From JACPFV01 sp038043245 (GTDB lineage Bacteria > Pseudomonadota > Gammaproteobacteria > Nevskiales > Nevskiaceae), in contig JBBTCH010000007.1 of assembly GCA_038043245.1 (NCBI GenBank), positions 1 to 42,938 of the forward strand: a stretch of DNA of 42,938 nt, read 5' to 3'. The notes under the pieces were generated by a model, which worked only from the letters and a program-made list of their open reading frames with translations, had not been told where the DNA came from and made no database searches. Position 1 is the stretch's first letter; each line of letters begins with the position of its first letter. This document shows positions 33,547-41,665 of the stretch, piece by piece. The translations under genes were made by a program, and so were the position numbers.

Positions 33547-34434
33547 ATGACCGACGCCGTCGCCGCAGCCGACTTCGCCATGCGCAACTGGACCGGGCCT
33601 GAGCCCGGCAAGATCCGCATTGGCTCCGAGGAACACAAGCAGCTGTTCTGCAAGATGCTGCTGGAGACGCACAACCCGTATAAGCCGGCGGTGATCAACT
33701 GGCCGAAACTCGCGCCCGATGCGCTGCACCGCGTGACCTCGCTGCCGATCTGGGACATCGCCGTGCAGACGGAAGGACGCGCCTCGGTGCGGGTCAAGTC
33801 CTTCGCCGAGCGCATCCACGACCCGCTGCTGCGCGCGGCGATGGACATGGACGGCGGCGAAGAAGCACGCCACAAACAGGTGCTGTCGAAACTGGTCGAG
33901 GCTTACGGCATCAAGCTGGCGCCGGAGCCGGACTATCCGCCGCCCCGGGATGTCGAATGGGGCTGGCTGACCACCGGTTACAGCGAGTGCGTGGACAGTT
34001 TCTTCGCGTTCGGCCTGTTCGAAACCGCAAAAAGCTCCGGTTATTTCCCGGCCGAGCTGGTCGAGACTTTCGAGCCGGTGATGCAGGAAGAAGGCCGCCA
34101 CATCCTGTTCTTCGTCAACTGGCTGGCCTGGTACCGGCGCAACATGCCGTGGTGGCGACGGCCGTGGTTTTTCCTGAAGACGCTGGCGGTATGGACGTTC
34201 CTGATCTGGGAACGCATCGGCATCGCCAAAGGCATCGACGCTGATGGCGTGGTGCGGGATGCCAACTTCACCATGGACGCCAGCACCGCGGTCGGCATTG
34301 ATCTTTCGCCCGGCACGCTGATCGACGTGTGCCTGGCCGAAGACGCCCGCCGCATGGCGGGCTATGACGCACGCCTCCTGCGACCGACGACGGTGCCGGC
34401 GCTGGCACGTTTTGCACGACGCTTCATTGATTGA
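33547..34434 (+). CDS. Ferritin-like diiron four-helix protein
   Basis: A 295-residue protein I place in the ferritin-like superfamily from its residues: Glu76, Glu106-x2-His109 (GGEEARHKQ), Glu147 (GYSECVDS) and Glu182-x2-His185 (MQEEGRHIL). The 30- and 35-residue gaps between paired ligands are right for a diiron four-helix bundle. A Trp- and Arg-rich stretch (AWYRRNMPWWRRPWFFLKTL, about 195-214) followed by a hydrophobic segment suggests contact with a membrane or lipid. The reaction is unknown; hydroxylase, desaturase or decarbonylase chemistry would fit the acyl-CoA neighbours. It is the first gene of the nine-gene cluster and is probably leaderless. Confidence 0.75.
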   Translation: MTDAVAAADFAMRNWTGPEPGKIRIGSEEHKQLFCKMLLETHNPYKPAVINWPKLAPDALHRVTSLPIWDIAVQTEGRASVRVKSFAERIHDPLLRAAMDMDGGEEARHKQVLSKLVEAYGIKLAPEPDYPPPRDVEWGWLTTGYSECVDSFFAFGLFETAKSSGYFPAELVETFEPVMQEEGRHILFFVNWLAWYRRNMPWWRRPWFFLKTLAVWTFLIWERIGIAKGIDADGVVRDANFTMDASTAVGIDLSPGTLIDVCLAEDARRMAGYDARLLRPTTVPALARFARRFID

Positions 34435-34467
34435 AACTGCAGTAAAAATAAGAACGAGGAGAGCGGC

Positions 34468-34818
34468 ATGCGGAATCTGGTGGGGGCGCCCATTGAACCG
34501 GCGCTGGCGCAGGAAGCCTTGAGCGTCGCCAAAAAAATCCGCAGCGGCGAAGTGACCCCGGATCACGCCGAAGATGTGATCGGAGTGATCGGCAAGATGA
34601 CAACGCAGGTGATGCATCACTTCTTCGTCAAGCCGGTGGACAAGTTCGGTGGCGGCATGACCATGAAAGGCGTCGCCGAGTTCGGCGTGCGCAGCGCCAC
34701 CAAGGGCATCCGCTTTGGCCTGACCAAGATGCTGCCGCGCCTGAAACCGGCACAGTGGAAACAGGTCGCCGACTTCCTCGATGACTCGCTCTACGATCCC
34801 GGCACACTGAAAAAATGA
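34468..34818 (+). CDS. Unrecognised 116-residue protein coupled to the acyl-CoA synthetase
   Basis: I do not recognise this family. It is mostly helical and basic: EALSVAKKIRSGEVTPDHAED, then VIGVIGKMTTQVMHHFFVKP, a glycine-rich GGGMTMKG and the amphipathic VRSATKGIRFGLTKMLPRL. It has no signal peptide, clear transmembrane helix or catalytic motif; two adjacent His residues (about 50-51) could bind metal. A good Shine-Dalgarno sequence (GAGGAGAG) precedes the ATG. Its stop overlaps the synthetase start as ATGA, so the two are made together, which suggests a partner or accessory subunit. Confidence 0.75.
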   Translation: MRNLVGAPIEPALAQEALSVAKKIRSGEVTPDHAEDVIGVIGKMTTQVMHHFFVKPVDKFGGGMTMKGVAEFGVRSATKGIRFGLTKMLPRLKPAQWKQVADFLDDSLYDPGTLKK

Positions 34819-36593
34819 GTGACAGCGCCCACACGGTCAGTTTTCGCGACATCGCGCGCGGCGTGCTGCGCGGCATCCCCGACACCTTCAAGCTGACCAA
34901 GGGCGCATTGCATCTCGCCTGGTTGTCGCTGTCGCCGGAGCGTGTCGGCTCGCTCGGCCTGATGCTGGAAAAACTCGCCGAGAATCACGGCGATGACAGC
35001 GCCCTGCTGTTCGACGACCGCCGCTGGAACTATCGCGAGTTCAACGCCTGGGCCAATCGCCACGCGCACGCGCTGCGCAAGCACGGCGTGAAGTCCGGCG
35101 ACGCGGTGGCACTGCTGATGGAGAACCGCCCGGAGGTGCTGGCCGCGGTCGCCGGCACGGTCAAGCTCGGCGGCATCGCTGGCATGTTGAATCACAACCA
35201 GCGCGGCGAAACCCTGATGCACAGCCTCGCGCTGACCAAGGCCAAGGTGCTGATCGTCGGCGAGGAATGCCGCGATGCGTTCGCCACGCTCAAGCTCGAT
35301 GCCGGCATCACCGTGTTGTGGGATAGCGACGGCGGACTGCGCGCCGAACTCGCACGTTCGTCAGTCGCCAATCCGAAAGAAACGCAGTCGGTGATCCTGC
35401 GTCAGCCCTGCTTCTATATCTTCACTTCGGGAACCACGGGCCTGCCGAAAGCCTCGGTGATGACGCATTACCGCTGGCTGCGCGGCGGCGTCGGCCTCGG
35501 CGAGCTCACGCTGCGCCTGACGCGCGACGACATCCTTTACTGCCCGCTGCCGCTGTATCACAACAATGCGCTGACGGTGTCCTGGGGCTCGGTGATCGGC
35601 TCCGGCGGCTCGCTGGCGCTCGGCCGCAAGTTCTCGGCCTCGCGGTTCTGGGACGAGGTGCGCAAATACGACGCCACCGCGTTCTGCTACATCGGCGAGA
35701 TCTGCCGGTATCTCCTGAACCAACCCGCCTCGCCCAAGGACCGTACTCATCGCGTGACGAAAATGGTGGGCAATGGTCTGCGCACCGAGATCTGGGACGA
35801 CTTCGTCGCGCGTTTCGGCATCCAGCAGGTGTTCGAATTCTACGGCGCCAGCGAATGCAATGTCGCTTTCGTCAACGGCTTCGGCTTGAGCAAGACCGCC
35901 GGCTATTGCCCGATGAGTTTCGCTGTCGTCGAGTTTGATGCCGAAAACGAGACGCCGAAGCGCGATGCAAACGGCTTCATGAAAAAAGTCGCCAAGGGCG
36001 GCGTCGGCCTGCTGATCACCGAGATCAGCGAGCGCAATCCTTTCGACGGCTACACCGACAAAAAAGCCAGCGAGGCCAAGCTGCTGAAGGACGTGTTCGC
36101 CCAGGGCGACTGCTGGTTCAACACCGGCGACCTCGTCCGCGACCAGGGCTACAAGCACATCCAGTTCGTCGACCGCGTCGGCGACACCTTCCGCTGGAAA
36201 GGCGAGAACGTCGCCACCACCGAGATCGAAGCCGCGCTGAATAAATTCGAGGGTGTCGAGCAGGCCTGTGTCTACGGCGTGCAGATCCCCGGTACCGACG
36301 GCCGCGCCGGCATGGCGGCGTTGACGATCAACGGCTCTTTTGACGGAAAACTGTTGGCCGCGCATCTGCAAAACGAACTGCCCGCCTACGCCGTGCCGCT
36401 GTTCATCCGCCTGCGCGCCGAACAGGATGTCACCGGCACCTTCAAGTTCCGCAAGGTGGAACTGAAAAACGAAGGCTTCGATCCCGCGAAGATCCGCGAC
36501 CCTCTGTATGGACTGCTCGACAAGGTCAATGGCTACGAGCCGATGACCACGGCGGCGTTCATCGCCATCAGCAAAGGCGATATCCGACTTTAA
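34815..36593 (+). CDS. Long- or very-long-chain acyl-CoA synthetase (FATP/VLACS type)
   Basis: A 592-residue AMP-binding enzyme that activates fatty or steroid acids to CoA thioesters. The nucleotide loop is YIFTSGTTGLPKASVMTH (about residue 200), followed by PLPLYHNNAL, FEFYGASECNVAF, FNTGDLVRDQGY and DRVGDTFRWKGENVATTEIE, the last being the FATP/VLACS signature. The first ~50 residues form an extra helical segment, possibly membrane-associated, as in FATP proteins. The substrate chain is not evident. It overlaps the 116-residue gene upstream; the next start is 84 nt downstream. Confidence 0.9.
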   Translation: MSDSAHTVSFRDIARGVLRGIPDTFKLTKGALHLAWLSLSPERVGSLGLMLEKLAENHGDDSALLFDDRRWNYREFNAWANRHAHALRKHGVKSGDAVALLMENRPEVLAAVAGTVKLGGIAGMLNHNQRGETLMHSLALTKAKVLIVGEECRDAFATLKLDAGITVLWDSDGGLRAELARSSVANPKETQSVILRQPCFYIFTSGTTGLPKASVMTHYRWLRGGVGLGELTLRLTRDDILYCPLPLYHNNALTVSWGSVIGSGGSLALGRKFSASRFWDEVRKYDATAFCYIGEICRYLLNQPASPKDRTHRVTKMVGNGLRTEIWDDFVARFGIQQVFEFYGASECNVAFVNGFGLSKTAGYCPMSFAVVEFDAENETPKRDANGFMKKVAKGGVGLLITEISERNPFDGYTDKKASEAKLLKDVFAQGDCWFNTGDLVRDQGYKHIQFVDRVGDTFRWKGENVATTEIEAALNKFEGVEQACVYGVQIPGTDGRAGMAALTINGSFDGKLLAAHLQNELPAYAVPLFIRLRAEQDVTGTFKFRKVELKNEGFDPAKIRDPLYGLLDKVNGYEPMTTAAFIAISKGDIRL

Positions 36594-36677
36594 AATCGCC
36601 GCCGGATGGCCGCGCGGACAGGGTCAAAGAGCCGCTCGGCCAAAGCCGGAGCACCCCAGCGCTGACACTCTGGACGC

Positions 36678-37145
36678 ATGAAAGTCCCGATCAGGATCGA
36701 GCGCAGCCTTGAAGTGCCGGCGTCCTATAAGAAGGCGCAGGGGCTGCTGGCCGACCTCGAAACCACCATCAAGCGCTTCCCGAAGCTCAAGCGGCTGAAG
36801 AAGCTCGGCGACAGCGACTATGTCTGGGAGCTGGAGACCATCGGCTCGCGCATCGCCAAGATTGCACACGATGTTTCCTATGGCGCGCGCTACAGCATCA
36901 ACGCCGCGCGCGGCGAGCTGTCGTGGAAACCGCTGCCAAAGCAGGGCAACGCCAGCATCGAAGGCGCATTCAAACTCACCGAAATGGCGGGACGTACGCG
37001 GTTGTCGTTCCGGGTTCAGGGCGAACTGCACGACGTGCCGGTGCCGCTGATGTATCGTCTGGTGGCACCGGCGTTCATCCAGGGCAAGTTCACGCACCTG
37101 GTGGACACTTTCCTCGAACGTACCCGCGACGCACTGGCGGCTTAG
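36678..37145 (+). CDS. START/SRPBCC-like lipid-binding protein
   Basis: A 155-residue cytoplasmic protein with the layout of the SRPBCC (Bet v1/START) fold: N-terminal strand VPIRIERSLEVPAS, two short helices (AQGLLADLETTIKRFPKLKRLKKLG), a sheet (YVWELETIGS, ELSWKPLP, TRLSFRVQGEL) and a long C-terminal helix (FIQGKFTHLVDTFLERTRDAL). Members bind hydrophobic ligands in a central cavity. No catalytic residues are evident. Between an acyl-CoA synthetase and acyl-CoA dehydrogenases it may carry the substrate. It ends 2 nt before the next ATG. Confidence 0.65.
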   Translation: MKVPIRIERSLEVPASYKKAQGLLADLETTIKRFPKLKRLKKLGDSDYVWELETIGSRIAKIAHDVSYGARYSINAARGELSWKPLPKQGNASIEGAFKLTEMAGRTRLSFRVQGELHDVPVPLMYRLVAPAFIQGKFTHLVDTFLERTRDALAA

Positions 37146-37147
37146 AG

Positions 37148-38455
37148 ATGACTTCCATGCCAAACCCGATGGGCTTCGGCCTCAAAATCCTCCACAGCGT
37201 CGCCAGCTGGCCGCTGATCGACAAGCTCGGTCTGCGCAAGCAGAGCGAGAAGGTTCTGTTCCATGCCGCCAAGTCCGGTTTCCAGACCGCGGGTGCCGCC
37301 GCGCGCGCGTTCAAGGCCACGCAGAAACTGCTGAAGCCCGCACGCCTGGGCGCGGCGAAATCCGCCGACCTGTTTGATCTGACACCTACCGACGAGCAGC
37401 AGATGCTGCGCGAGTCGGTGCTGAGTTTCGCGCAAGAGCAATTGCGCCCAGCCGCCGCGCGCGCCGACCACGACTGCAAGGCGCAGGCAACACTGCTGAA
37501 AGCGTCCGCTGAACTCGGCATCAGTCTGATGGGCGTTCCGGAAGAACTCGGCGGCGCCGGCAGCGAACGCTCGGCGATGACCAACGTCCTTGTCACCGAA
37601 GCGATGGCGCAGGGCGATCTGGGTCTTGCCGTCGCCTGTCTCGCGCCCGCCGCCGTCAGCACCGCGCTGGTGCTGTGGGGCAACGAAGACCAGCAGGCAA
37701 CTTACCTGCCCGCCTTTACCGGCGACAAGGCGCCCGCCGCCGCGCTAGCGCTGATGGAATCACAGCCGCTGTTCGACCCGTACGCACTACAGGCCCGCGC
37801 CAAAGAAACCGACGGCGGCTATGTGCTCAACGGCGTCAAGTCGCTGGTGCCGCTGGCGGCGGACGCCGAGCTGTTCATCGTCGCCGCCGAGCTCGGCGGC
37901 AAATCGGCGCTGTTCATCGTCGAATCCTCTGCGCAGGGTCTCAGCATCGAAGCCGAACCAGCGATGGGCCTGCGCGCCGCTGCCACCGCACGCGTACACC
38001 TCAAGGACGTGAAGTTGCCGGCCACGGCCTTGCTCGGCACCTCAGAGAATTTCTCGGAGTGCGTGAACCTCGCGCGTCTGGGCTGGTGTTCGCTGGCCGT
38101 CGGCACCTCACAGGCCGTGCTGGATTATGTGATCCCCTACGTCAACGAGCGCGTCGCCTTTGGCGAGCCGGTCAGCCATCGCCAGTCGGTAGCGTTCGCC
38201 GTCGCCAACATCGGCATCGAACTCGAAGGCATGCGCCTGGCGACCTGGCGCGCCGCCAGCCGCGCTGAACGTGGACAGTCATTCGTGCGCGAGACCGCGC
38301 TCGCCCGCCGCCTCTGCGCCGACAAGGGCATGCAGATCGGCAGCGATGGCGTGCAGCTGCTCGGCGGTCACGGCTTCGTCAAGGAACATCCGGTGGAACG
38401 CTGGTACCGCGATTTACGTGCGGCCGGGTTCATGGAAGGCGTGGTGCTGGTGTGA
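37148..38455 (+). CDS. Acyl-CoA dehydrogenase family protein, first of a pair
   Basis: A 435-residue flavoprotein. About 75 residues of basic helical sequence precede the dehydrogenase fold, which begins TPTDEQQMLRESVLSFAQEQL. The middle beta domain has AAALALMESQP and GGYVLNGVKSLVP, and the C-terminal helices VNERVAFGEPVSHRQSVAFAVANI and QLLGGHGFVKEHPVERWYRDLRA. It stops early, at RAAGFMEGVVLV: the usual EGT with the catalytic Glu is replaced by MEG (Glu430 may serve) and the last helix is missing. Partner of the next gene, possibly as a heteromer. The ATG is 2 nt after the preceding stop. Confidence 0.9.
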   Translation: MTSMPNPMGFGLKILHSVASWPLIDKLGLRKQSEKVLFHAAKSGFQTAGAAARAFKATQKLLKPARLGAAKSADLFDLTPTDEQQMLRESVLSFAQEQLRPAAARADHDCKAQATLLKASAELGISLMGVPEELGGAGSERSAMTNVLVTEAMAQGDLGLAVACLAPAAVSTALVLWGNEDQQATYLPAFTGDKAPAAALALMESQPLFDPYALQARAKETDGGYVLNGVKSLVPLAADAELFIVAAELGGKSALFIVESSAQGLSIEAEPAMGLRAAATARVHLKDVKLPATALLGTSENFSECVNLARLGWCSLAVGTSQAVLDYVIPYVNERVAFGEPVSHRQSVAFAVANIGIELEGMRLATWRAASRAERGQSFVRETALARRLCADKGMQIGSDGVQLLGGHGFVKEHPVERWYRDLRAAGFMEGVVLV

Positions 38456-38465
38456 GGAAATAACC

Positions 38466-39674
38466 ATGATCAATCTCGAAACCCCAAAGAAATTCTCCGG
38501 CCTGGTCATGCAGGCGCACCAGGTCGCGCAGCAGATGTTCCGGCCGATCTCGCGCAAGTACGACGTCGCCGAACACGCCTATCCCAAAGAACTCGACACG
38601 CTGGCCGCGCTGCTCGACGGCATGTCCGCCGGCGGCGGCAACAGCGGCGCCGGCGCCACCGGCGTGCGCCGCAGTGAACACACCGAGGAAGGCAATCGCA
38701 ACGCCGCCAACATGGCCTCGGTGCTGGGCTGTGCCGAACTGTGCTGGGGCGATGTCGGCCTGCTGCTGTCGATGCCGCGCCAGGGTCTCGGCAATTCCGC
38801 GATCGCCTCGGTTGCCAACGACGAGCAACTCGCGCGCTTCAAGGGCCGCTGGGCGGCAATGGCGATCACCGAACCACATTGCGGTTCGGACTCGGCCGCG
38901 ATCCGCGCCACCGCGCGCCTCGACGGCGACCACTACGTGCTCAACGGCGACAAGATCTTCGTCACCAGCGGTGAGCGCGCCGAGCTGGTGGTGGTGTGGG
39001 CAACGCTGGACAAGAACGCCGGCCGCGCCGCGATCAAGAGTTTCGTCGTCGAGAAAGGTACACCCGGCTTTGAGCTGGTGCGCCTTGAACACAAGCTTGG
39101 CATCCGTTCTTCCGACACCGCGCAGTTCGCGCTGCGCGACTGCCGCGTGCCGGCGGCGAACCTGCTCGGCGAACCGACGATCAATGTCGAGAAGGGCTTT
39201 GCTGGCGTCATGCAGACCTTCGACAACACGCGGCCGCTGGTCGCAGCGATGGGTCTGGGACTTGCCAAGGCCTGCCTCGACGAAACCAAAAAGATTCTAG
39301 AAAAAGCCGGCGTGGTGATTGATTACGCGAAGTCCTCACTGAACCAAAGCAACGCCGCCGCCGAGTACATCCGCATGGAAGCCGACTACGAATCCGCGCG
39401 GCTGCTGACGCTGGAAGCGGCGTGGATGGCTGACAACCGCAAGCCCAACTCGCTGCAGGCCTCGATGGCCAAGGCCAAGGCCGGCCGCAGCTGCGTGGAC
39501 ATCGCGCTCAAATGCGTCGAACTCTGCGGCAGCACCGGCTACGCCGAATCAAGCCTGCTGGAAAAATGGGCGCGCGACGCCAAGATCCTCGACATCTTCG
39601 AAGGCACGCAGCAGATTCAGCAATTGATCGTTGCGCGCCGGCTGCTGGGCAAGAACTCATCGGAGCTTAAATAG
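38466..39674 (+). CDS. Acyl-CoA dehydrogenase, second of a pair
   Basis: A 402-residue dehydrogenase that introduces an alpha,beta double bond in an acyl-CoA using FAD. The flavin/substrate segment MAITEPHCGSDSAAIRATA, DHYVLNGDKIFVTSGERAEL and the C-terminal LCGSTGYAESSLLEKWARDAKILDIFEGTQQIQ are complete, with the catalytic Glu in FEGTQQ. A glycine-rich insert (SAGGGNSGAGATGVRRSEH, about residues 55-73) is unusual. GAGGAAATAACC provides the ribosome-binding site, 10 nt after the first dehydrogenase. It is probably the catalytic member of the pair. Confidence 0.92.
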   Translation: MINLETPKKFSGLVMQAHQVAQQMFRPISRKYDVAEHAYPKELDTLAALLDGMSAGGGNSGAGATGVRRSEHTEEGNRNAANMASVLGCAELCWGDVGLLLSMPRQGLGNSAIASVANDEQLARFKGRWAAMAITEPHCGSDSAAIRATARLDGDHYVLNGDKIFVTSGERAELVVVWATLDKNAGRAAIKSFVVEKGTPGFELVRLEHKLGIRSSDTAQFALRDCRVPAANLLGEPTINVEKGFAGVMQTFDNTRPLVAAMGLGLAKACLDETKKILEKAGVVIDYAKSSLNQSNAAAEYIRMEADYESARLLTLEAAWMADNRKPNSLQASMAKAKAGRSCVDIALKCVELCGSTGYAESSLLEKWARDAKILDIFEGTQQIQQLIVARRLLGKNSSELK

Positions 39675-39688
39675 CCAAGGAGGCAAAA

Positions 39689-40531
39689 ATGGAAACGACA
39701 TCACAGTCGCTGTCTCCCAACCCGGTCGTCCAACGCGATGTTCATTTCGACCTTTCGGGTCTGACGCCCGCGACCTGGCACCCCTATGGGACGCATGTCG
39801 GCCATTTCATGAACGCGCTCTCGATCTTCTTCCCTGAAGGCGAGAAATTCTTCATCAACAGCGTGCGCCATTACCAGCACAAGGTCACCGACCCGAAACT
39901 GCAGGACGAAGTGAAAGGCTTCATCGGTCAGGAAGCGATGCACGGCCGCGAGCACCGCGTCTACAACGCCTGGCTCGAGCAGCACGGCTATCCGGCCGCG
40001 CGGCTGGAGCGTTTCGTGATCAAGTTTCTGAACTTCGTCACGCGCACCACCACGGCAGGGCAGCGTCTCGGCGCCACCATCGCGCTTGAGCACCTGACCG
40101 CGATCATGGCCGAGAGCCTGCTCAGCAAGCTCGATCATTTCAAGGGCGCCGATCCGCGCATCGTCGCGCTGTGGCGCTGGCATGCAATTGAGGAAACCGA
40201 ACACAAGGCAGTGGCCTTTGACGTCTATCGCGCCGCCTTTGGCAGCGGCCTGCTGGCCTGGCTGCAACGAGTGATCGTGTTCTTCGTCACCAGTATCGAG
40301 TTCTGGATCATGGTTGGCATCTACCACTGGCAGCTGGTGAAGAAAGACGGCATCCAGTGGCAGCTCAGCGGCTGGTGGCAGTTGTTCAAGTTCCTGTGGA
40401 TCACGCCCGGCGCACTGCGGGTGACCGTGCTGCCATGGCTGGCGTATTTCCGCCCCGGTTTTCATCCCTGGGATCAGGACAACCGCCAGCACGTGGAACA
40501 GTGGAAACTTGAACAAGCCGCGCCGGGTTAA
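39689..40531 (+). CDS. PF10118-like protein (annotated metal-dependent hydrolase), ferritin-like ligand pattern
   Basis: A 280-residue protein like those called metal-dependent hydrolase (PF10118), seen in SGLTPATWHPYGTHVGHFMNALS-type N-termini and EQHGYPAARLERFV. Its likely ligands are Glu52, Glu82-x2-His85 (QEAMHGREH), Glu134 (ALEHLTA) and Glu169-x2-His172 (EETEHKAVAFDVY), a diiron four-helix pattern with the same 30- and 35-residue gaps as the ferritin-like protein upstream. Two hydrophobic segments (FFVTSIEFWIMVGIYHW and FKFLWITPGALRVTVLPWL) may lie on the membrane. AAGGAGG precedes the ATG by 5 nt. The reaction is unknown. Confidence 0.8.
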   Translation: METTSQSLSPNPVVQRDVHFDLSGLTPATWHPYGTHVGHFMNALSIFFPEGEKFFINSVRHYQHKVTDPKLQDEVKGFIGQEAMHGREHRVYNAWLEQHGYPAARLERFVIKFLNFVTRTTTAGQRLGATIALEHLTAIMAESLLSKLDHFKGADPRIVALWRWHAIEETEHKAVAFDVYRAAFGSGLLAWLQRVIVFFVTSIEFWIMVGIYHWQLVKKDGIQWQLSGWWQLFKFLWITPGALRVTVLPWLAYFRPGFHPWDQDNRQHVEQWKLEQAAPG

Positions 40532-40544
40532 TTGTTTTGCTTCC

Positions 40545-40608
40545 CGGTCTCGTGGGAGACTGGGGTCGAGGTAAAAATCACGCTGCCGCTTCGACCGGAG
40601 CGGCGGCA
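40545..40608 (+). other. Intergenic hairpins between the diiron gene and the propeller gene
   Basis: Two small stems, CGGTCTC/GAGACTG around 40547-40567 and CCGCT/AGCGG around 40587-40604, fill the 94-bp gap before the Ycf48-like gene. They may slow decay or attenuate read-through; neither has a U-tract. Confidence 0.35.
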
Positions 40609-40625
40609 AGAATAAGGAGACGGTC

Positions 40626-41654
40626 ATGCGCCACTTGCGACTTGCGTCCGCATTTACTGCGGTCTTGCTTGTCACCGCGGCTGCACCTGCAGCGGACACG
40701 CTCAAAGCCTATCCTGCTGAAATCATGCCCAAGGCGGTGTCGACGACGCTGCTGGACGTGACCTGGACCGGCCAGCGTTACGTCACGGTCGGCCAGCGCG
40801 GGCACGTGCTGCTGTCAACCGACGGCAAGTCCTGGAAACAGGCGCAGACACCGGTGCGGCAGATGCTCAACCGCGTGCGCTTCCTCGACGAAAATCTCGG
40901 CTGGGCCGTCGGCCACGACGGCGTGATCATCCACACCGCCGATGGCGGCAACAGCTGGTCGCTGCAGCGTTTCGACCCGGAATCGCAGCAGCCGCTGAAC
41001 GACGTACTGTTCCTTGACGCCCAGCGTGGATTCGCGGCGGGCGCGCCGGCGCGTTTTCTGCAGACACGGGACGGCGGCAAGACCTGGACGCCGGTCGAGG
41101 CCGATTTCCTCGCGCTCGGCCTGCACCTCAATACTCTGCTCAAGCTGAAGGACGGCAGCGTGTTCGTCGGCGGCGAAAAAGGCCTGCTCGCGCGTTCCAC
41201 CGACAGCGGCGAAAGCTGGCAGATGGTGAAGTCGCCAGTGGGCGGCTCGATCCTCGGGGCATTGGCCTACGGCGATGCCGGCGTGCTGATGTACGGCATC
41301 CGCGGCCGCGTCTGCCGTACCGACAGTTTCAAGTCGGTGCCGACGGATGACCCCAAGACTTACGACGAATTCGCCGACCACAACGTCAACGATCCGGCTG
41401 CGCTGCAGAAGATCAACTGGATGCGCTACGACAACACCGAGATCGAGAGCCTGTTCGGCGGCGCGCTGTCGGCCGACGGCAAGCTGGTGTTCGTCGGCGT
41501 CAACGGCGTCATGGTCGAGGGCACGCTGGCCGGCACCACCCTGACACGCGTTGCGACACCGTCGGACACGCCGTTGACCGCCATCGCCATCCGCGACGAT
41601 GGCTATCTGGTGACCGGCCGCGCCGGCATCCAGCATCTGCCGCTCAATAAATAA
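40626..41654 (+). CDS. Exported Ycf48-like beta-propeller (BNR) protein
   Basis: A 342-residue protein with a signal peptide (MRHLRLASAFTAVLLVTAAAPA). The mature part is a run of propeller repeats with BNR/Asp-box motifs: STDGKSWKQ, TADGGNSWS, TRDGGKTWTP and STDSGESWQ, and strands such as GWAVGHDGVIIH and VFVGGEKGLLA. Ycf48-like proteins of this type often precede RND/MMPL transporter genes in proteobacteria; a periplasmic partner role is likely. AAGGAGA is the ribosome-binding site. The next gene starts 11 nt on. Confidence 0.85.
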   Translation: MRHLRLASAFTAVLLVTAAAPAADTLKAYPAEIMPKAVSTTLLDVTWTGQRYVTVGQRGHVLLSTDGKSWKQAQTPVRQMLNRVRFLDENLGWAVGHDGVIIHTADGGNSWSLQRFDPESQQPLNDVLFLDAQRGFAAGAPARFLQTRDGGKTWTPVEADFLALGLHLNTLLKLKDGSVFVGGEKGLLARSTDSGESWQMVKSPVGGSILGALAYGDAGVLMYGIRGRVCRTDSFKSVPTDDPKTYDEFADHNVNDPAALQKINWMRYDNTEIESLFGGALSADGKLVFVGVNGVMVEGTLAGTTLTRVATPSDTPLTAIAIRDDGYLVTGRAGIQHLPLNK

Positions 41655-41665
41655 GGGGGAGAATA

